NCBI GenBank assembly: GCA_016874035.1
Contig: VGVM01000016.1
Coordinates: 1-46,101 of the forward strand
Reading direction: 5' to 3'
DNA: 46,101 nucleotides
Source: Gemmatimonadota bacterium
Lineage (GTDB): Bacteria; Gemmatimonadota; Gemmatimonadetes; Gemmatimonadales; Gemmatimonadaceae
In this document: one piece after another, positions 21,840 to 29,803 of the stretch
Position numbering within the stretch: the stretch's first letter is position 1
Layout of the letters: every line of letters begins with the position of its first letter
The notes under the pieces: generated by a model
The model's database searches: none
Told to the model about the DNA's origin: nothing
What the model saw: only the letters and a program-made list of their open reading frames with translations
Made by a program: the position numbers and the translations under genes

Positions 21840-23196
21840 GGCCCTGCGCGCGATCTGCGCCGCGACGTGGCTCGGCCACGCCGCGAGCGCGCAAGGCGTG
21901 CCGACGCTGTACATCGCGAACGCCACCGTCGTTGACGCGACGAATCGTGCGCCGCGCACCGGCCAGGGAATCGTCGTTCGTGGCGGTGTGATCGTTGCGG
22001 TCGGCGCAAACGTGGTGCGGCCGAGCGACGCGGAGGTGATTGACGCGCGGGGACGGTTCGTGATTCCAGGCCTCTGGGACATGCACGTGCACCTCGACAT
22101 GCCGGGCGGCGCGGACGTGCTGCCCGCGTACATCGTCAGTGGCGTCACCGGAGTGCGCGACCTCGCCGGCTACTGGGATACGCTGACCACCTGGCGCCGG
22201 CAGGTCACCGCGGGAACGCGCGTGGGACCGCGGATCTACGCGTCGGGACCGTACCTCGAAGGCAACCCGCAGCCGATCCCGCACATCCCGGTGAAATCCG
22301 CCGCGGATGCCGTCCGGGGCGTGGATTCCCTCCGGCGTCTCGGCGTTGACGTCATCAAGTTCCACACCGGGCTGACCCGCGAGACGTTCTTCGCCGCGGC
22401 ACGCCGCGCGCGCGAGGTGGGGATGCCGTTCGCCGGGCACGTGCCACGCGTGATATCCGCGATCGAGGCCTCGGACAGCGGCATGCGCAGTCTCGAGCAT
22501 CTCCTGACGATCCCGACGCCGTGTACCGCCGCCGAATCCCTTGCGCTCGTGCCACGGCACGTCACGCAGCGCGTGCTCGGGCCGTGTTCATCGGCCTCGC
22601 TCGAGCCGCTGTGGCGCACGCTGGTCAAGAACGGCACGTGGGTCACGCCGACGTACGTCGCGGCGTTCGAGATCGCGGAGTGGCCGCTCCGTCCCGTGCC
22701 CGGCGATGCGTATCAGCAGTACTTGCCGCGGTCGCTGAAGGACTATGTGGCCTCGATCTTCCCGATGCCGGACAGCATCCCGGCGGACTCGTACCGGACG
22801 GGCCGTGCGCTCTTCGAGAAGCGGGTGGCGCTGGCCGGCGAGATGCAGCGCGCGGGAATCAAGCTCCTCGCCGGGACGGACGCACCGCTCCGGAACAGCC
22901 CGCCGGGGTTCGGGCTCGCCGAAGAACTCGCGATCCTCGAGCGCGGCGGGCTCACCCCATTCGATGTGCTCAAGGTCGCAACCTGGGAGCCCGCGAACTA
23001 CTTCGGGATCCTCGATCGGGCGGGCTCGGTCGCACCCGGGCGAAACGCGGACCTCGTGATTCTCGACCGCAGCCCGCTGGCTGGCGCGGCCGCGTACCGG
23101 AGCGTGCGCGGCGTGGTCGCGGCGGGCAGGTACTTCGGCCGGCCGGCACTGGATTCCGTCCTGGCGGCGCTTCGAGCGGCCGCACCCAGCCGGTAG
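21820..23196 (+). CDS. Secreted amidohydrolase-family protein
   Basis: 458 residues from a TTG start at 21820, overlapping the end of the quinoprotein gene by 20 bp. This start gives a plausible signal peptide (basic start, RAICAATWLGHAASAQ), whereas no later start keeps it. The metal-dependent amidohydrolase barrel is clear: the beta-sandwich start LYIANATVVDATN, GLWDMHVHLD with the HxH metal ligands, VDVIKFHTG, GHVPRV, SLEHLL, LLAGTDAP with the catalytic-site Asp, and the C-terminal AGSVAPGRNADLVILD. Related imidazolonepropionase-like or prolidase-like amidohydrolases cleave cyclic amides or dipeptides. Which substrate is used here cannot be told. Translational coupling to the dehydrogenase is likely. 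Confidence 0.92.
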   Translation: MRLRCLRALRAICAATWLGHAASAQGVPTLYIANATVVDATNRAPRTGQGIVVRGGVIVAVGANVVRPSDAEVIDARGRFVIPGLWDMHVHLDMPGGADVLPAYIVSGVTGVRDLAGYWDTLTTWRRQVTAGTRVGPRIYASGPYLEGNPQPIPHIPVKSAADAVRGVDSLRRLGVDVIKFHTGLTRETFFAAARRAREVGMPFAGHVPRVISAIEASDSGMRSLEHLLTIPTPCTAAESLALVPRHVTQRVLGPCSSASLEPLWRTLVKNGTWVTPTYVAAFEIAEWPLRPVPGDAYQQYLPRSLKDYVASIFPMPDSIPADSYRTGRALFEKRVALAGEMQRAGIKLLAGTDAPLRNSPPGFGLAEELAILERGGLTPFDVLKVATWEPANYFGILDRAGSVAPGRNADLVILDRSPLAGAAAYRSVRGVVAAGRYFGRPALDSVLAALRAAAPSR

Positions 23197-23229
23197 GCGG
23201 GCGGGCTGTTCTGGCCGCTGGGGCGGCGC

Positions 23230-23242
23230 TATAGTCTATAGA
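23230..23242 (+). promoter_or_regulatory. Candidate -10 box giving a leaderless transcript
   Basis: TATAGT at 23230-23235 is followed after six bases by the ATG at 23242, so initiation at the normal distance would begin the RNA on the start codon. No ribosome-binding site is present between them, which fits a leaderless message. The upstream -35 region (about 23207-23212) is poor. Confidence 0.5.
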
Positions 23243-24432
23243 TGCGATTCCCCCACTCCCCCCGTCTCCTCGCCGCTTCGCTCGTCTTCGGCGCTGCCAC
23301 AAGCGCCGGCTCACAGGGCGCCCCCACCAACGAAGCGCCGAATCCGTACCGCACCGTCGAGGGTTGGGCCAAGATGCCCGCCGGTCGCGTCTGGGGTTCG
23401 AACAGCGCCGTGGACATTGACAAGGACGGCACGAGCATCTGGGTCGCCGAGCGCTGCGGCCAGAACGATTGCGTCGGCTCGCCGCTCGACCCGGTGCTCA
23501 AGTTCGATCGCGACGGAAACCTGGTGCGCAGCTTTGGCGCCGGGCTGATCCGGTCGCCACACGGCATCCATGTGGACCGCGACGGCAACGTGTGGGTTGT
23601 GGACTGCTCGTGCACGGGCGCCGGCGGCGGTGGACGCGCAGGCGGTGCCGGTCGCGGCGGGGCTGCGCCGGCGACGCCACCCGCTCCGCCGCCACCGATG
23701 ACCAACGGCCACCAGGTCTTCAAGTTCTCGCCCGATGGCCGCCTGCTCATGACGCTCGGCAAGCCGGCCGGCGCGCGCGACACCGCGTACTTCTTCCAGC
23801 CGAACGACGTGCATACCGCGCCCAACGGCGACATCTTCGTCGCCGAAGGCCATTCCGACGCGCAGAAGACGGCGACCGCGCGAATCCTCAAGTTCGACAA
23901 GACGGGCAAGCTGCTCGCGACCTGGGGCACGGTCGTGGACTCGACCACGAAGGACCAGCCGCACTCGTTTGCGCAGCCGCACGCACTGGCGATGGACTCG
24001 AGGGGGCGCCTGTTCGTCGGCGACCGGAGCTACAACCGCATCAAGATCTTCGACCAGGCCGGCAAGCTGATCGACACATGGTACCAGTTCTCGCGGCCCA
24101 GCGGGATCTTCATTGACGCCGCGGACAACATCTACGTCGCGGACTCGGAGTCCGGGTCGGTGAATCCCGCCCACTGGGCGTGGCTCAAGGGCATCCGCAT
24201 CGGCAAGGTCGCCGACGGCAAGGTGACCGCGTTCATCCCGGACCCCGCGGTCACGTGCACCAGCCGGCTCGCGAACGTCCAGCCACCGCCGCCGGCGTCG
24301 GCGAGCACGAGTGCGACGGGCTGTGCGAACAACACCAGCGCCGCGGAAGGCGTAGCAGTGGACAAGGCAGGGAACATCTACGGTGCCGAGGTCGGCCCGC
24401 GGGCGTTCAAGCGGTACGAGAAGCGGCCGTAG
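23242..24432 (+). CDS. Secreted NHL-repeat six-bladed beta-propeller protein
   Basis: 396 residues with a signal peptide (MRFPHSPRLLAASLVFGAATSAGSQ). NHL repeats recur: VLKFDRDGNLVRSFGAGL, SPHGIHVDRDGNVWVVDC, QVFKFSPDGRLLMTLG, QPHALAMDSRGRLFVGDR and RPSGIFIDAADNIYVADS. Pairs of Cys (ERCGQNDC and DCSC) could form disulfides. A Gly/Ala/Pro-rich insert (nt about 23618-23700) interrupts one blade. Such propellers are often auto-named peptidyl-alpha-hydroxyglycine lyase-like, but only the propeller itself is supported here. Two further members of the same type lie at 36261 and 37709. Possible roles are polysaccharide or peptide binding outside the cell. Start is fixed by the adjacent -10 box. Confidence 0.88.
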   Translation: MRFPHSPRLLAASLVFGAATSAGSQGAPTNEAPNPYRTVEGWAKMPAGRVWGSNSAVDIDKDGTSIWVAERCGQNDCVGSPLDPVLKFDRDGNLVRSFGAGLIRSPHGIHVDRDGNVWVVDCSCTGAGGGGRAGGAGRGGAAPATPPAPPPPMTNGHQVFKFSPDGRLLMTLGKPAGARDTAYFFQPNDVHTAPNGDIFVAEGHSDAQKTATARILKFDKTGKLLATWGTVVDSTTKDQPHSFAQPHALAMDSRGRLFVGDRSYNRIKIFDQAGKLIDTWYQFSRPSGIFIDAADNIYVADSESGSVNPAHWAWLKGIRIGKVADGKVTAFIPDPAVTCTSRLANVQPPPPASASTSATGCANNTSAAEGVAVDKAGNIYGAEVGPRAFKRYEKRP

Positions 24433-24472
24433 TCGCGTTCATTCACTTCACCCTTCATCCGATCCGGGTCAC

Positions 24473-25033
24473 ATGCCTGTCTCCTTCAAGCTGAACGGCA
24501 AGGCCGTCACGGTGGACGTCACGGCCGACACGCCACTCCTCTGGGTGCTGCGCGACACGCTCGATTACAAAGGCACGAAGTTCGGCTGCGGCGTCGGCCA
24601 GTGCGGCGCGTGCACCGTGCAGCGCAACGGCACGGCCGTGCGCTCGTGCCAGCTGCGCGTGGGCACGCTCGAGGGCGCGGACATCAAGACGATCGAAGGG
24701 CTGTCGCCCGACGGCACGCACGCGGTGCAGCGCGCCTGGGAAGAACTCGACGTTCCGCAGTGCGGCTACTGCCAGGCGGGCCAGATCATGTCGGCGGCGG
24801 CGCTCATCGAGCGCAACGCCAACCCGACCGACGCGGACATTGATACGGCGATGAACGGCAACATCTGCCGCTGCGCGACGTACCACCGGATTCGCGCGGC
24901 GATCAAGCGCGCCGGCGAGATCAAGCGCGGTGTGGGCGTGACGCCGAACAGCTCGCGCTCCGGAGCGCCCGGTGCGGACGCGGACGCCGCCGCCAGTGGT
25001 GCCCCGAAGTCGCTCTTCACCTCCGCTCGCTGA
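24473..25033 (+). CDS. 2Fe-2S subunit of a molybdenum hydroxylase (isoquinoline 1-oxidoreductase alpha type)
   Basis: 186 residues from ATG 24473 (MPVSFKLNGKAV), chosen because homology to the ferredoxin-like domain begins at once; the longer frame upstream is Arg-rich and overlaps the previous gene. The plant-ferredoxin motif GCGVGQCGACTVQ with a fourth Cys in RSCQLRVG binds one cluster. The all-helical domain motif QCGYCQAGQIM with NGNICRCATYHRIRAAI binds the second. The last ~30 residues are Ala/Ser/Gly-rich and extend beyond the family core. The subunit passes electrons from the molybdenum centre of the next gene's product, 11 bp downstream. It has no signal peptide, so it is probably carried across the membrane with its Tat-signal partner. 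Confidence 0.95.
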   Translation: MPVSFKLNGKAVTVDVTADTPLLWVLRDTLDYKGTKFGCGVGQCGACTVQRNGTAVRSCQLRVGTLEGADIKTIEGLSPDGTHAVQRAWEELDVPQCGYCQAGQIMSAAALIERNANPTDADIDTAMNGNICRCATYHRIRAAIKRAGEIKRGVGVTPNSSRSGAPGADADAAASGAPKSLFTSAR

Positions 25034-25044
25034 GGATCCCGACC

Positions 25045-27372
25045 ATGGCCACGACTATCAAGCCATCAGCGACGCCGAACGCCCAGAAGGGCGTTGATCG
25101 GCGCGGATTCCTTCGCGTCAGCGCAATCGCCGGCGGCGGGCTGCTCATTGCCTCGTACGCGGAAGACCTCGAGGCCGCGACGTCGGCGTTCGGGATGCGC
25201 GCCGACTACACGCCGAACGCGTTCATTCGCATCACGCCGGACAACGTCATCACGATCATCTCCAAGAATCCTGAGATCGGCCAGGGCGTCAAGACGCACC
25301 TGACGATGATCATCGCGGAGGAGCTCGACGTCGAGTGGAAGGCCGTGCGCATCGAGCAGGGCGATCACAACCCCGCGGCGTATGGCGGGCAGGGCGCGGG
25401 CGGATCGACGGCAACGCCGCAGAACTGGGACCTGCTCCGCCGCGTCGGCGCGTACGGCCGATCGCTCATGGTCGAGTCCGCGGCGCAGACGTGGGGCGTG
25501 CCGGCCGCGGAAGTCACGACCGGCGCGGGCAACGCGTATCATCGCGCCAGCAACCGCACGGCGACGTATGGCCAGCTCGCGGACAAGGCCGCCACGCTCG
25601 TGCCGGCGACGCCGCTCACGATCCAGCAGTTCCAGGCGCTGAACATCCCGCTCAAGGATCCGAAGGACTACAAGATCATCGGGACGAAGGTCCCGGGCGT
25701 TGACACGCGCAAGATCGTCACGGGCCAGCCGCTGTTCGGGATTGACTTCACGATGCCCGGAATGCTCAGTGCCGCGTACGTGAAGTGCCCGGTGTTCGGC
25801 GGCAAGGTAGTGAGCGCGAACCTCGACGTGATCAAGGCCGAACCGGGCGTCCGGCATGCATTTGTGCTCGACGCAGGCCCGGCGGCGCGTGACCAGCTGC
25901 ACAGCGGCGTCGCGATCCTTGCGGACACCTGGTGGCAGGCGAACGCGGCGCGGCGGAAGCTGGTCGTGCAGTGGGACGAGGGGAGCGGCGCGACCCACAC
26001 GAGCGCGCAGTACACGGCGAAGGCCGCCGAGCTGGGCAAGGCCGCGCCGATGCGCAACCTCCGGAAGGATGGCGACGCCGATGCGACCATTGCCGGCGCG
26101 ACGAAGAAGGTCGAGGCCGCCTACTACGTGCCGTTGATCTCGCACGCGCCGCTGGAGCCACAGAACACGACGGCGCTGTTCAAGGACGGGAAGCTCGAAC
26201 TCTGGTCCGCGACGCAGCAGCCGGCGGGTGGGCGCGCGCTCGTCGTCAGCACGCTGGGCATCAAGACGGAAGACATCACGCTGCACATCATGCGCTCGGG
26301 CGGCGGGTTCGGTCGTCGGCTCACCAACGACTACATGGTGGAGGCCGCGGCGATCGCCAAGCAGGTGCCGGGCGTTCCGGTCAAGCTGATCTGGACGCGC
26401 GAGGACGATATCCAGCATGACTTCTACCGCCCGCCGCAGTGGCACCACCTGAGCGGCGCGGTGGACGCGAACGGTCGCGTGGTCGCGTGGAAGAATCACT
26501 ACGTCGCGTTCGGGACCCCGAATTCCACGCAGCCTAACGTGTTCTTCGGGAACAGCTCGGGTATCAGCGCGGCCGAGTTCCCGGCGCGGTTCGTCCGGAA
26601 CTTCCAACTCGACGGTTCGGTGATCGAGACGCACGTCCCGCTCGGCGCGCTCCGGGCGCCCGGGTCGAACGGCATCGCCTACGCGACCCAGTGCTTCATT
26701 GACGAGCTGGCGCAGGCGGCCGGCAAGGACCCGATCCAGTTCCGCTACGACCTGCTGTCGCAGTACCAGGCCGATGCGCCCCCGGCGGCACCTGCGGGCG
26801 CCGCCGGCGGCGGTCGAGGCGGCGCCCCGGGCGGCGGCGGGCCGCAGTTCAGCGCCGAGCGCATGCGCGGCGTGCTCGAACTCGTCGCGGAGAAGTCCGG
26901 GTGGGGCAAGACCCGCCTGCCACAGGGCACCGGCATGGGCGTTGGCTTCCACTACAGCCATCTCGGGCATTTCGCGGTTGTCGTGCAGGTGACCGTGAGC
27001 AAGGCCGGTGCGATCAAGGTGGACAAGGCTTGGTGCGCGGGCGACATCGGCTCACAGGTCATCAACGTGTTGCACGCGGAGAACCAGACGCAGGGTGGCG
27101 TCCTGGACGGCATCGCCGAGGCGCTGTCGCAGGAAATCACGGTTGACCGCGGCCGGGTCGTGCAGACGAACTTCAACAACTTCCAGCTCCTCCGGATGCG
27201 GCAGTCGTGCCCGGTGGAGGTGCACTTCCTCAAGACCAACAATTCTCCGACGGGTCTGGGCGAACCGATGCTGCCGCCGGCGGTTGCCGCGACGGTGAAC
27301 GCGGTGTTTGCTGCGACCGGGAAGCGGATTCGTTCGCTCCCGCTGAGCAAGCACGACCTGAAGTGGACGTAG
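25045..27372 (+). CDS. Molybdopterin-binding subunit of xanthine-dehydrogenase-family hydroxylase (IorB-like), Tat-exported
   Basis: 775 residues; GAGGA lies eight bases before ATG 25045. A twin-arginine signal (DRRGFLRVSAIAGGGLLIAS) opens the protein. Two molybdopterin-binding halves follow, as in isoquinoline 1-oxidoreductase beta subunits: FIRITPDNVITIISKNPEIG with GQGVKTHLTMIIAEEL, an ald/xan_dh domain GQPLFGIDFTMPGML, RSGGGFGRR, PLGALRAPGSNGIAYA and the C-terminal GLGEPMLPPAVAATVNA whose Glu is the catalytic base in this family. A Gly-rich insert lies at nt about 26773-26850. The complex hydroxylates N-heterocycles or oxidises aldehydes in the periplasm. Electron acceptor and substrate are unknown; no cytochrome partner is next to it. 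Confidence 0.95.
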   Translation: MATTIKPSATPNAQKGVDRRGFLRVSAIAGGGLLIASYAEDLEAATSAFGMRADYTPNAFIRITPDNVITIISKNPEIGQGVKTHLTMIIAEELDVEWKAVRIEQGDHNPAAYGGQGAGGSTATPQNWDLLRRVGAYGRSLMVESAAQTWGVPAAEVTTGAGNAYHRASNRTATYGQLADKAATLVPATPLTIQQFQALNIPLKDPKDYKIIGTKVPGVDTRKIVTGQPLFGIDFTMPGMLSAAYVKCPVFGGKVVSANLDVIKAEPGVRHAFVLDAGPAARDQLHSGVAILADTWWQANAARRKLVVQWDEGSGATHTSAQYTAKAAELGKAAPMRNLRKDGDADATIAGATKKVEAAYYVPLISHAPLEPQNTTALFKDGKLELWSATQQPAGGRALVVSTLGIKTEDITLHIMRSGGGFGRRLTNDYMVEAAAIAKQVPGVPVKLIWTREDDIQHDFYRPPQWHHLSGAVDANGRVVAWKNHYVAFGTPNSTQPNVFFGNSSGISAAEFPARFVRNFQLDGSVIETHVPLGALRAPGSNGIAYATQCFIDELAQAAGKDPIQFRYDLLSQYQADAPPAAPAGAAGGGRGGAPGGGGPQFSAERMRGVLELVAEKSGWGKTRLPQGTGMGVGFHYSHLGHFAVVVQVTVSKAGAIKVDKAWCAGDIGSQVINVLHAENQTQGGVLDGIAEALSQEITVDRGRVVQTNFNNFQLLRMRQSCPVEVHFLKTNNSPTGLGEPMLPPAVAATVNAVFAATGKRIRSLPLSKHDLKWT

Positions 27373-27398
27373 GCCACGGCACAACCCGGAGACGCGAC

Positions 27399-28604
27399 AT
27401 GGACTTTCCCCGCGAAGTAACCCGACGCCGTTTTCTCGGTGGCGCCGCAGCCACTGCCGGCCTGCTCACCCTCTCACCGAGCGAACTCGCGCTCTGGGCC
27501 CAGGGCACGGCGCAGGGCGCCCCCGCGCAGCAGGGACAGCGCCGGCCGATGTCGGAGGCCGAATGGGACTCGTTCGCCAAGCTGAGCAGCAATGAGAACT
27601 GCTGGGGACCGCCGGATTCCGTCATGCAGGCAATGGTGCACGGCCTCAAGTACGGGAATCGGTACGGCTACCCCGACGGCAACATCGTGCAGGAGATCGC
27701 CGACCATCACGGGGTGAAGACCGAGAACGTGATGCTCGGTGCCGGCTCCGGCGAGCTGCTCGATGTCGTCGGCCTGACGTTCCTCGACTCACCGACGAAG
27801 AAGGTCGTCGGGTCGGATCCCTCGTACGGGTCGGTGTACGCGCAGGCGACCAGCATCAAGGCGGATGCCATCAAGGTCCCGCTGCTGGCCGACTACCGCC
27901 AGGACATTCCCGGGTTGATCAAGGCGACGAAGGCGCATTACCGCGAGACCGGGTTCGTGTACGTGTGCAACCCGAACAATCCGACAGGCCAGATCATCAC
28001 GAAGCGCGAGATGAAGACGCTGCTCGATGGGCTTCCGGAGGACATGCCGGTACTCATCGACGAGGCGTATCATCATTTCGTGAATACCGATGACTACGCG
28101 ACGTCGGTGCCATACGTGATCGAAGGGCGACCGGTGATCATCGCAAGGACCTTCTCCAAGATCGCGGCGCTGGCCGGCATGCGGCTCGGCTACGTGATCG
28201 CGCCGCGCGAACTGATCGTGAAGATGCGCAACTACCAGACCGGGACGATCAACGCGGCCGTAAAGTGGGGTGGCGTCGCCGCGCTCAAGGACACGGCGAG
28301 CATGGCCAAGGTGAAAGCCATGACGATTGACCTCCGTGAGAAGGCGATCAAGGACCTCAAGTCGCTCGGGTACGACAGTATCCCATCGGAAGGCAACTTC
28401 TTCATGGTGCACATCAAGCGTCCGGTCCAGCCCGTGATCGAGGAGTTCCGCCAGAAAAAGGTGCTGGTGGGTCGCCCGTTCCCGCCGATGCTGGAGCATC
28501 TGCGCGTGTCGGTTGGTACGGCGGACGAGATGGCCCGGTTCGCGACCGCGTTCCGCGAGGTGTTCCGCACGGCCGGCGCGGCCGGCGCGAAGAGCGGCGC
28601 CTAG
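27399..28604 (+). CDS. Tat-exported PLP-dependent aminotransferase, histidinol-phosphate aminotransferase-like
   Basis: 401 residues. ATG 27399 yields a twin-arginine signal (VTRRRFLGGAAATAGLL); the longer open frame upstream overlaps the hydroxylase gene out of phase and is not used. Fold-type I class I/II motifs are present: KLSSNENCWGPP, the GAGSGELLD cofactor phosphate loop, NPNNPTG (191-197), DEAY (221-224) and the Schiff-base Lys254 in RTFSKIAALAGMRLGY. The C-terminal VLVGRPFPPM and HLRVSVGT match HisC-like enzymes. Cytoplasmic HisC has no export signal, so this is a periplasmic relative with a different job, perhaps on amino acids or peptide-derived amines made outside the cell. It may share a transcript with the molybdenum hydroxylase, 26 bp upstream. 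Confidence 0.93.
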   Translation: MDFPREVTRRRFLGGAAATAGLLTLSPSELALWAQGTAQGAPAQQGQRRPMSEAEWDSFAKLSSNENCWGPPDSVMQAMVHGLKYGNRYGYPDGNIVQEIADHHGVKTENVMLGAGSGELLDVVGLTFLDSPTKKVVGSDPSYGSVYAQATSIKADAIKVPLLADYRQDIPGLIKATKAHYRETGFVYVCNPNNPTGQIITKREMKTLLDGLPEDMPVLIDEAYHHFVNTDDYATSVPYVIEGRPVIIARTFSKIAALAGMRLGYVIAPRELIVKMRNYQTGTINAAVKWGGVAALKDTASMAKVKAMTIDLREKAIKDLKSLGYDSIPSEGNFFMVHIKRPVQPVIEEFRQKKVLVGRPFPPMLEHLRVSVGTADEMARFATAFREVFRTAGAAGAKSGA

Positions 28605-28630
28605 CCGACCCTGCTGAGCCAGCCGGCGGG

Positions 28631-29023
28631 GTGGGCCCCGTGAGGGCGCGGTCGCTCGATGCGACGCTGATCCTTGCCACGCTCGCGCGGCTTCGCGACC
28701 GGATCGAGGAGCGATTCCCGGGATCGGGGTTGGGACGCGTCGCACACGAGTTGCTCGAGGTGGGCAACGCGCTTCCGGCGGTGACCGCCTATCTCGCCCG
28801 GCCCAACTGGGCGATCCGGATCGGCGTGGCCGTGACCTTGATCGCGCTGTTCGCCGTGCTGCTGGCGCTGGTGATGGCCGTCGAGCTTCCCACGGGCATC
28901 GAGGGATTCGCCGGCGCCCTGCAGGCCGTGGAGTCACTGATCAACGACCTCGTCTTCCTCGGGATCGCCATCTACTTCCTGGCGAACGTCGAGCAACGAT
29001 TGAAACGCAAGAAGGCCCTCTAG
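28631..29023 (+). CDS. Small membrane protein of unknown function
   Basis: 130 residues; GTG 28631 is used, with GTG 28640 as an alternative. An amphipathic helical region (LDATLILATLARLRDRIEER ) precedes two hydrophobic helices: IRIGVAVTLIALFAVLLALV and LINDLVFLGIAIYFLANV. The chain ends in a basic tail (RLKRKKAL), suggesting both termini in the cytoplasm. I do not recognise a family. It lies 26 bp after the aminotransferase gene and 33 bp before another small gene, just ahead of a sensor kinase. Codon use matches the neighbours and the two helices are clean, so it is probably real. Confidence 0.7.
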   Translation: MGPVRARSLDATLILATLARLRDRIEERFPGSGLGRVAHELLEVGNALPAVTAYLARPNWAIRIGVAVTLIALFAVLLALVMAVELPTGIEGFAGALQAVESLINDLVFLGIAIYFLANVEQRLKRKKAL

Positions 29024-29056
29024 GCGCTGCACCAGCTGCGCAGCATTGCCCACGTC

Positions 29057-29332
29057 GTGGACATGCACCAGCTCACGAAGGATCCCCATCAGGTGCAAGG
29101 CGGGGCGGGGCCAACGGCCTCCTCCCCGAAGCGGGACCTGCAAGGGCCGCAGCTCGGTCGCTATCTCGACTACTGCAGCGAACTGCTCTCGCTGATCAGC
29201 AAGCTGGCGGCGCTCCATGCGGAACGCTTCAACGACCCGGTCGTCTTGGCGGCCGTGACGGAAGTCGAGACCATGTGCGGGTCCATGTCCAACAAGATCT
29301 GGCAGAAGATCACCTTGCTCGAGCAACGCTAG
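29057..29332 (+). CDS. Small helical cytoplasmic protein of unknown function
   Basis: 91 residues from GTG 29057; ATG 29063 two codons later is equally possible. The first 30 residues are Gly/Pro/Ser-rich and likely disordered. The rest is a helical pair, LGRYLDYCSELLSLISKLAA and VVLAAVTEVETMCGSMSNKI, with no membrane segment or signal. The stop is followed immediately by the start of the kinase sensor fragment (TAGATG), so the genes probably share a message. No family is recognised. A role as a small partner of the kinase is conceivable from position only. Confidence 0.6.
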   Translation: MDMHQLTKDPHQVQGGAGPTASSPKRDLQGPQLGRYLDYCSELLSLISKLAALHAERFNDPVVLAAVTEVETMCGSMSNKIWQKITLLEQR

Positions 29333-29740
29333 ATGCCGCAGGAGTCGCGCCTCGCCGATGCCACCCGCCAGCTGCGGCGCGTCCAGTTGATCATGTTGGG
29401 CGCGCTGACGCTCTCGGCCGGTGTCCTGCCGCTCGGGCTGTCACGAATCGTGAAGGACCTCAGTGCGCAACACGAGAGCGATGACCGGGCGGCGGCGATC
29501 GCGGCCGACGCGATGCCTGCGTTCGACGCGTGGATCGTGCACGTGCGGCGCAGTCGGCAGGCGGAGCGCGCGCTCGCCGCAGGCGACTCCGCGCTGGATG
29601 CGTTCGTCCGCAGCAACGCGCCACTGCTGTCCGGGATCGAATCGGCGCATCGCGCCACGCGCGTGCCAGATGCCGGGCCGATCGTGGATTCGCTGCGGGC
29701 GCATTGGCAGCGGGTGCTCGCCATGCAGCGCGATCGCTGA
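29333..29740 (+). CDS. N-terminal sensor fragment of the split hybrid histidine kinase
   Basis: 135 residues. One membrane helix (VQLIMLGALTLSAGVLPLGL, residues ~15-34) is followed by a helical, probably periplasmic segment (HESDDRAAAIAADAMPAFDA ... VDSLRAHWQRVLAMQRDR). The frame stops at TGA 29738-29740 and continues open in the same phase for 63 bp to the GTG at 29804 of the kinase gene, reading NSSGLESTLLAIRADFAALR, which carries on the same helical pattern. With a second membrane helix just after that, the two parts together make the standard in-out-in sensor. So this is best read as the 5' part of one interrupted gene. As a free-standing protein it would be a membrane-anchored helical bundle. 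Confidence 0.72.
   Translation: MPQESRLADATRQLRRVQLIMLGALTLSAGVLPLGLSRIVKDLSAQHESDDRAAAIAADAMPAFDAWIVHVRRSRQAERALAAGDSALDAFVRSNAPLLSGIESAHRATRVPDAGPIVDSLRAHWQRVLAMQRDR
29738..29740 (+). other. In-frame TGA interrupting the sensor kinase gene
   Basis: The TGA follows CGC and lies between two halves of what reads as one periplasmic four-helix sensor. A single C-to-T change from CGA (Arg) would produce it. No frame change is needed to continue. A sequencing error, a real nonsense mutation or readthrough cannot be told apart here. Selenocysteine is unlikely because nothing downstream looks like a SECIS hairpin and the site is a sensor helix. Confidence 0.75.
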
Positions 29741-29803
29741 AATTCGTCGGGGCTTGAATCGACGCTCCTGGCGATCCGGGCGGACTTCGCCGCACTCAGG
29801 GCC

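Noticed and set aside
29738-29740. Selenocysteine codon
   Set aside because: The context is a sensor helix, not a redox site, and no SECIS-like hairpin or sel genes are seen.
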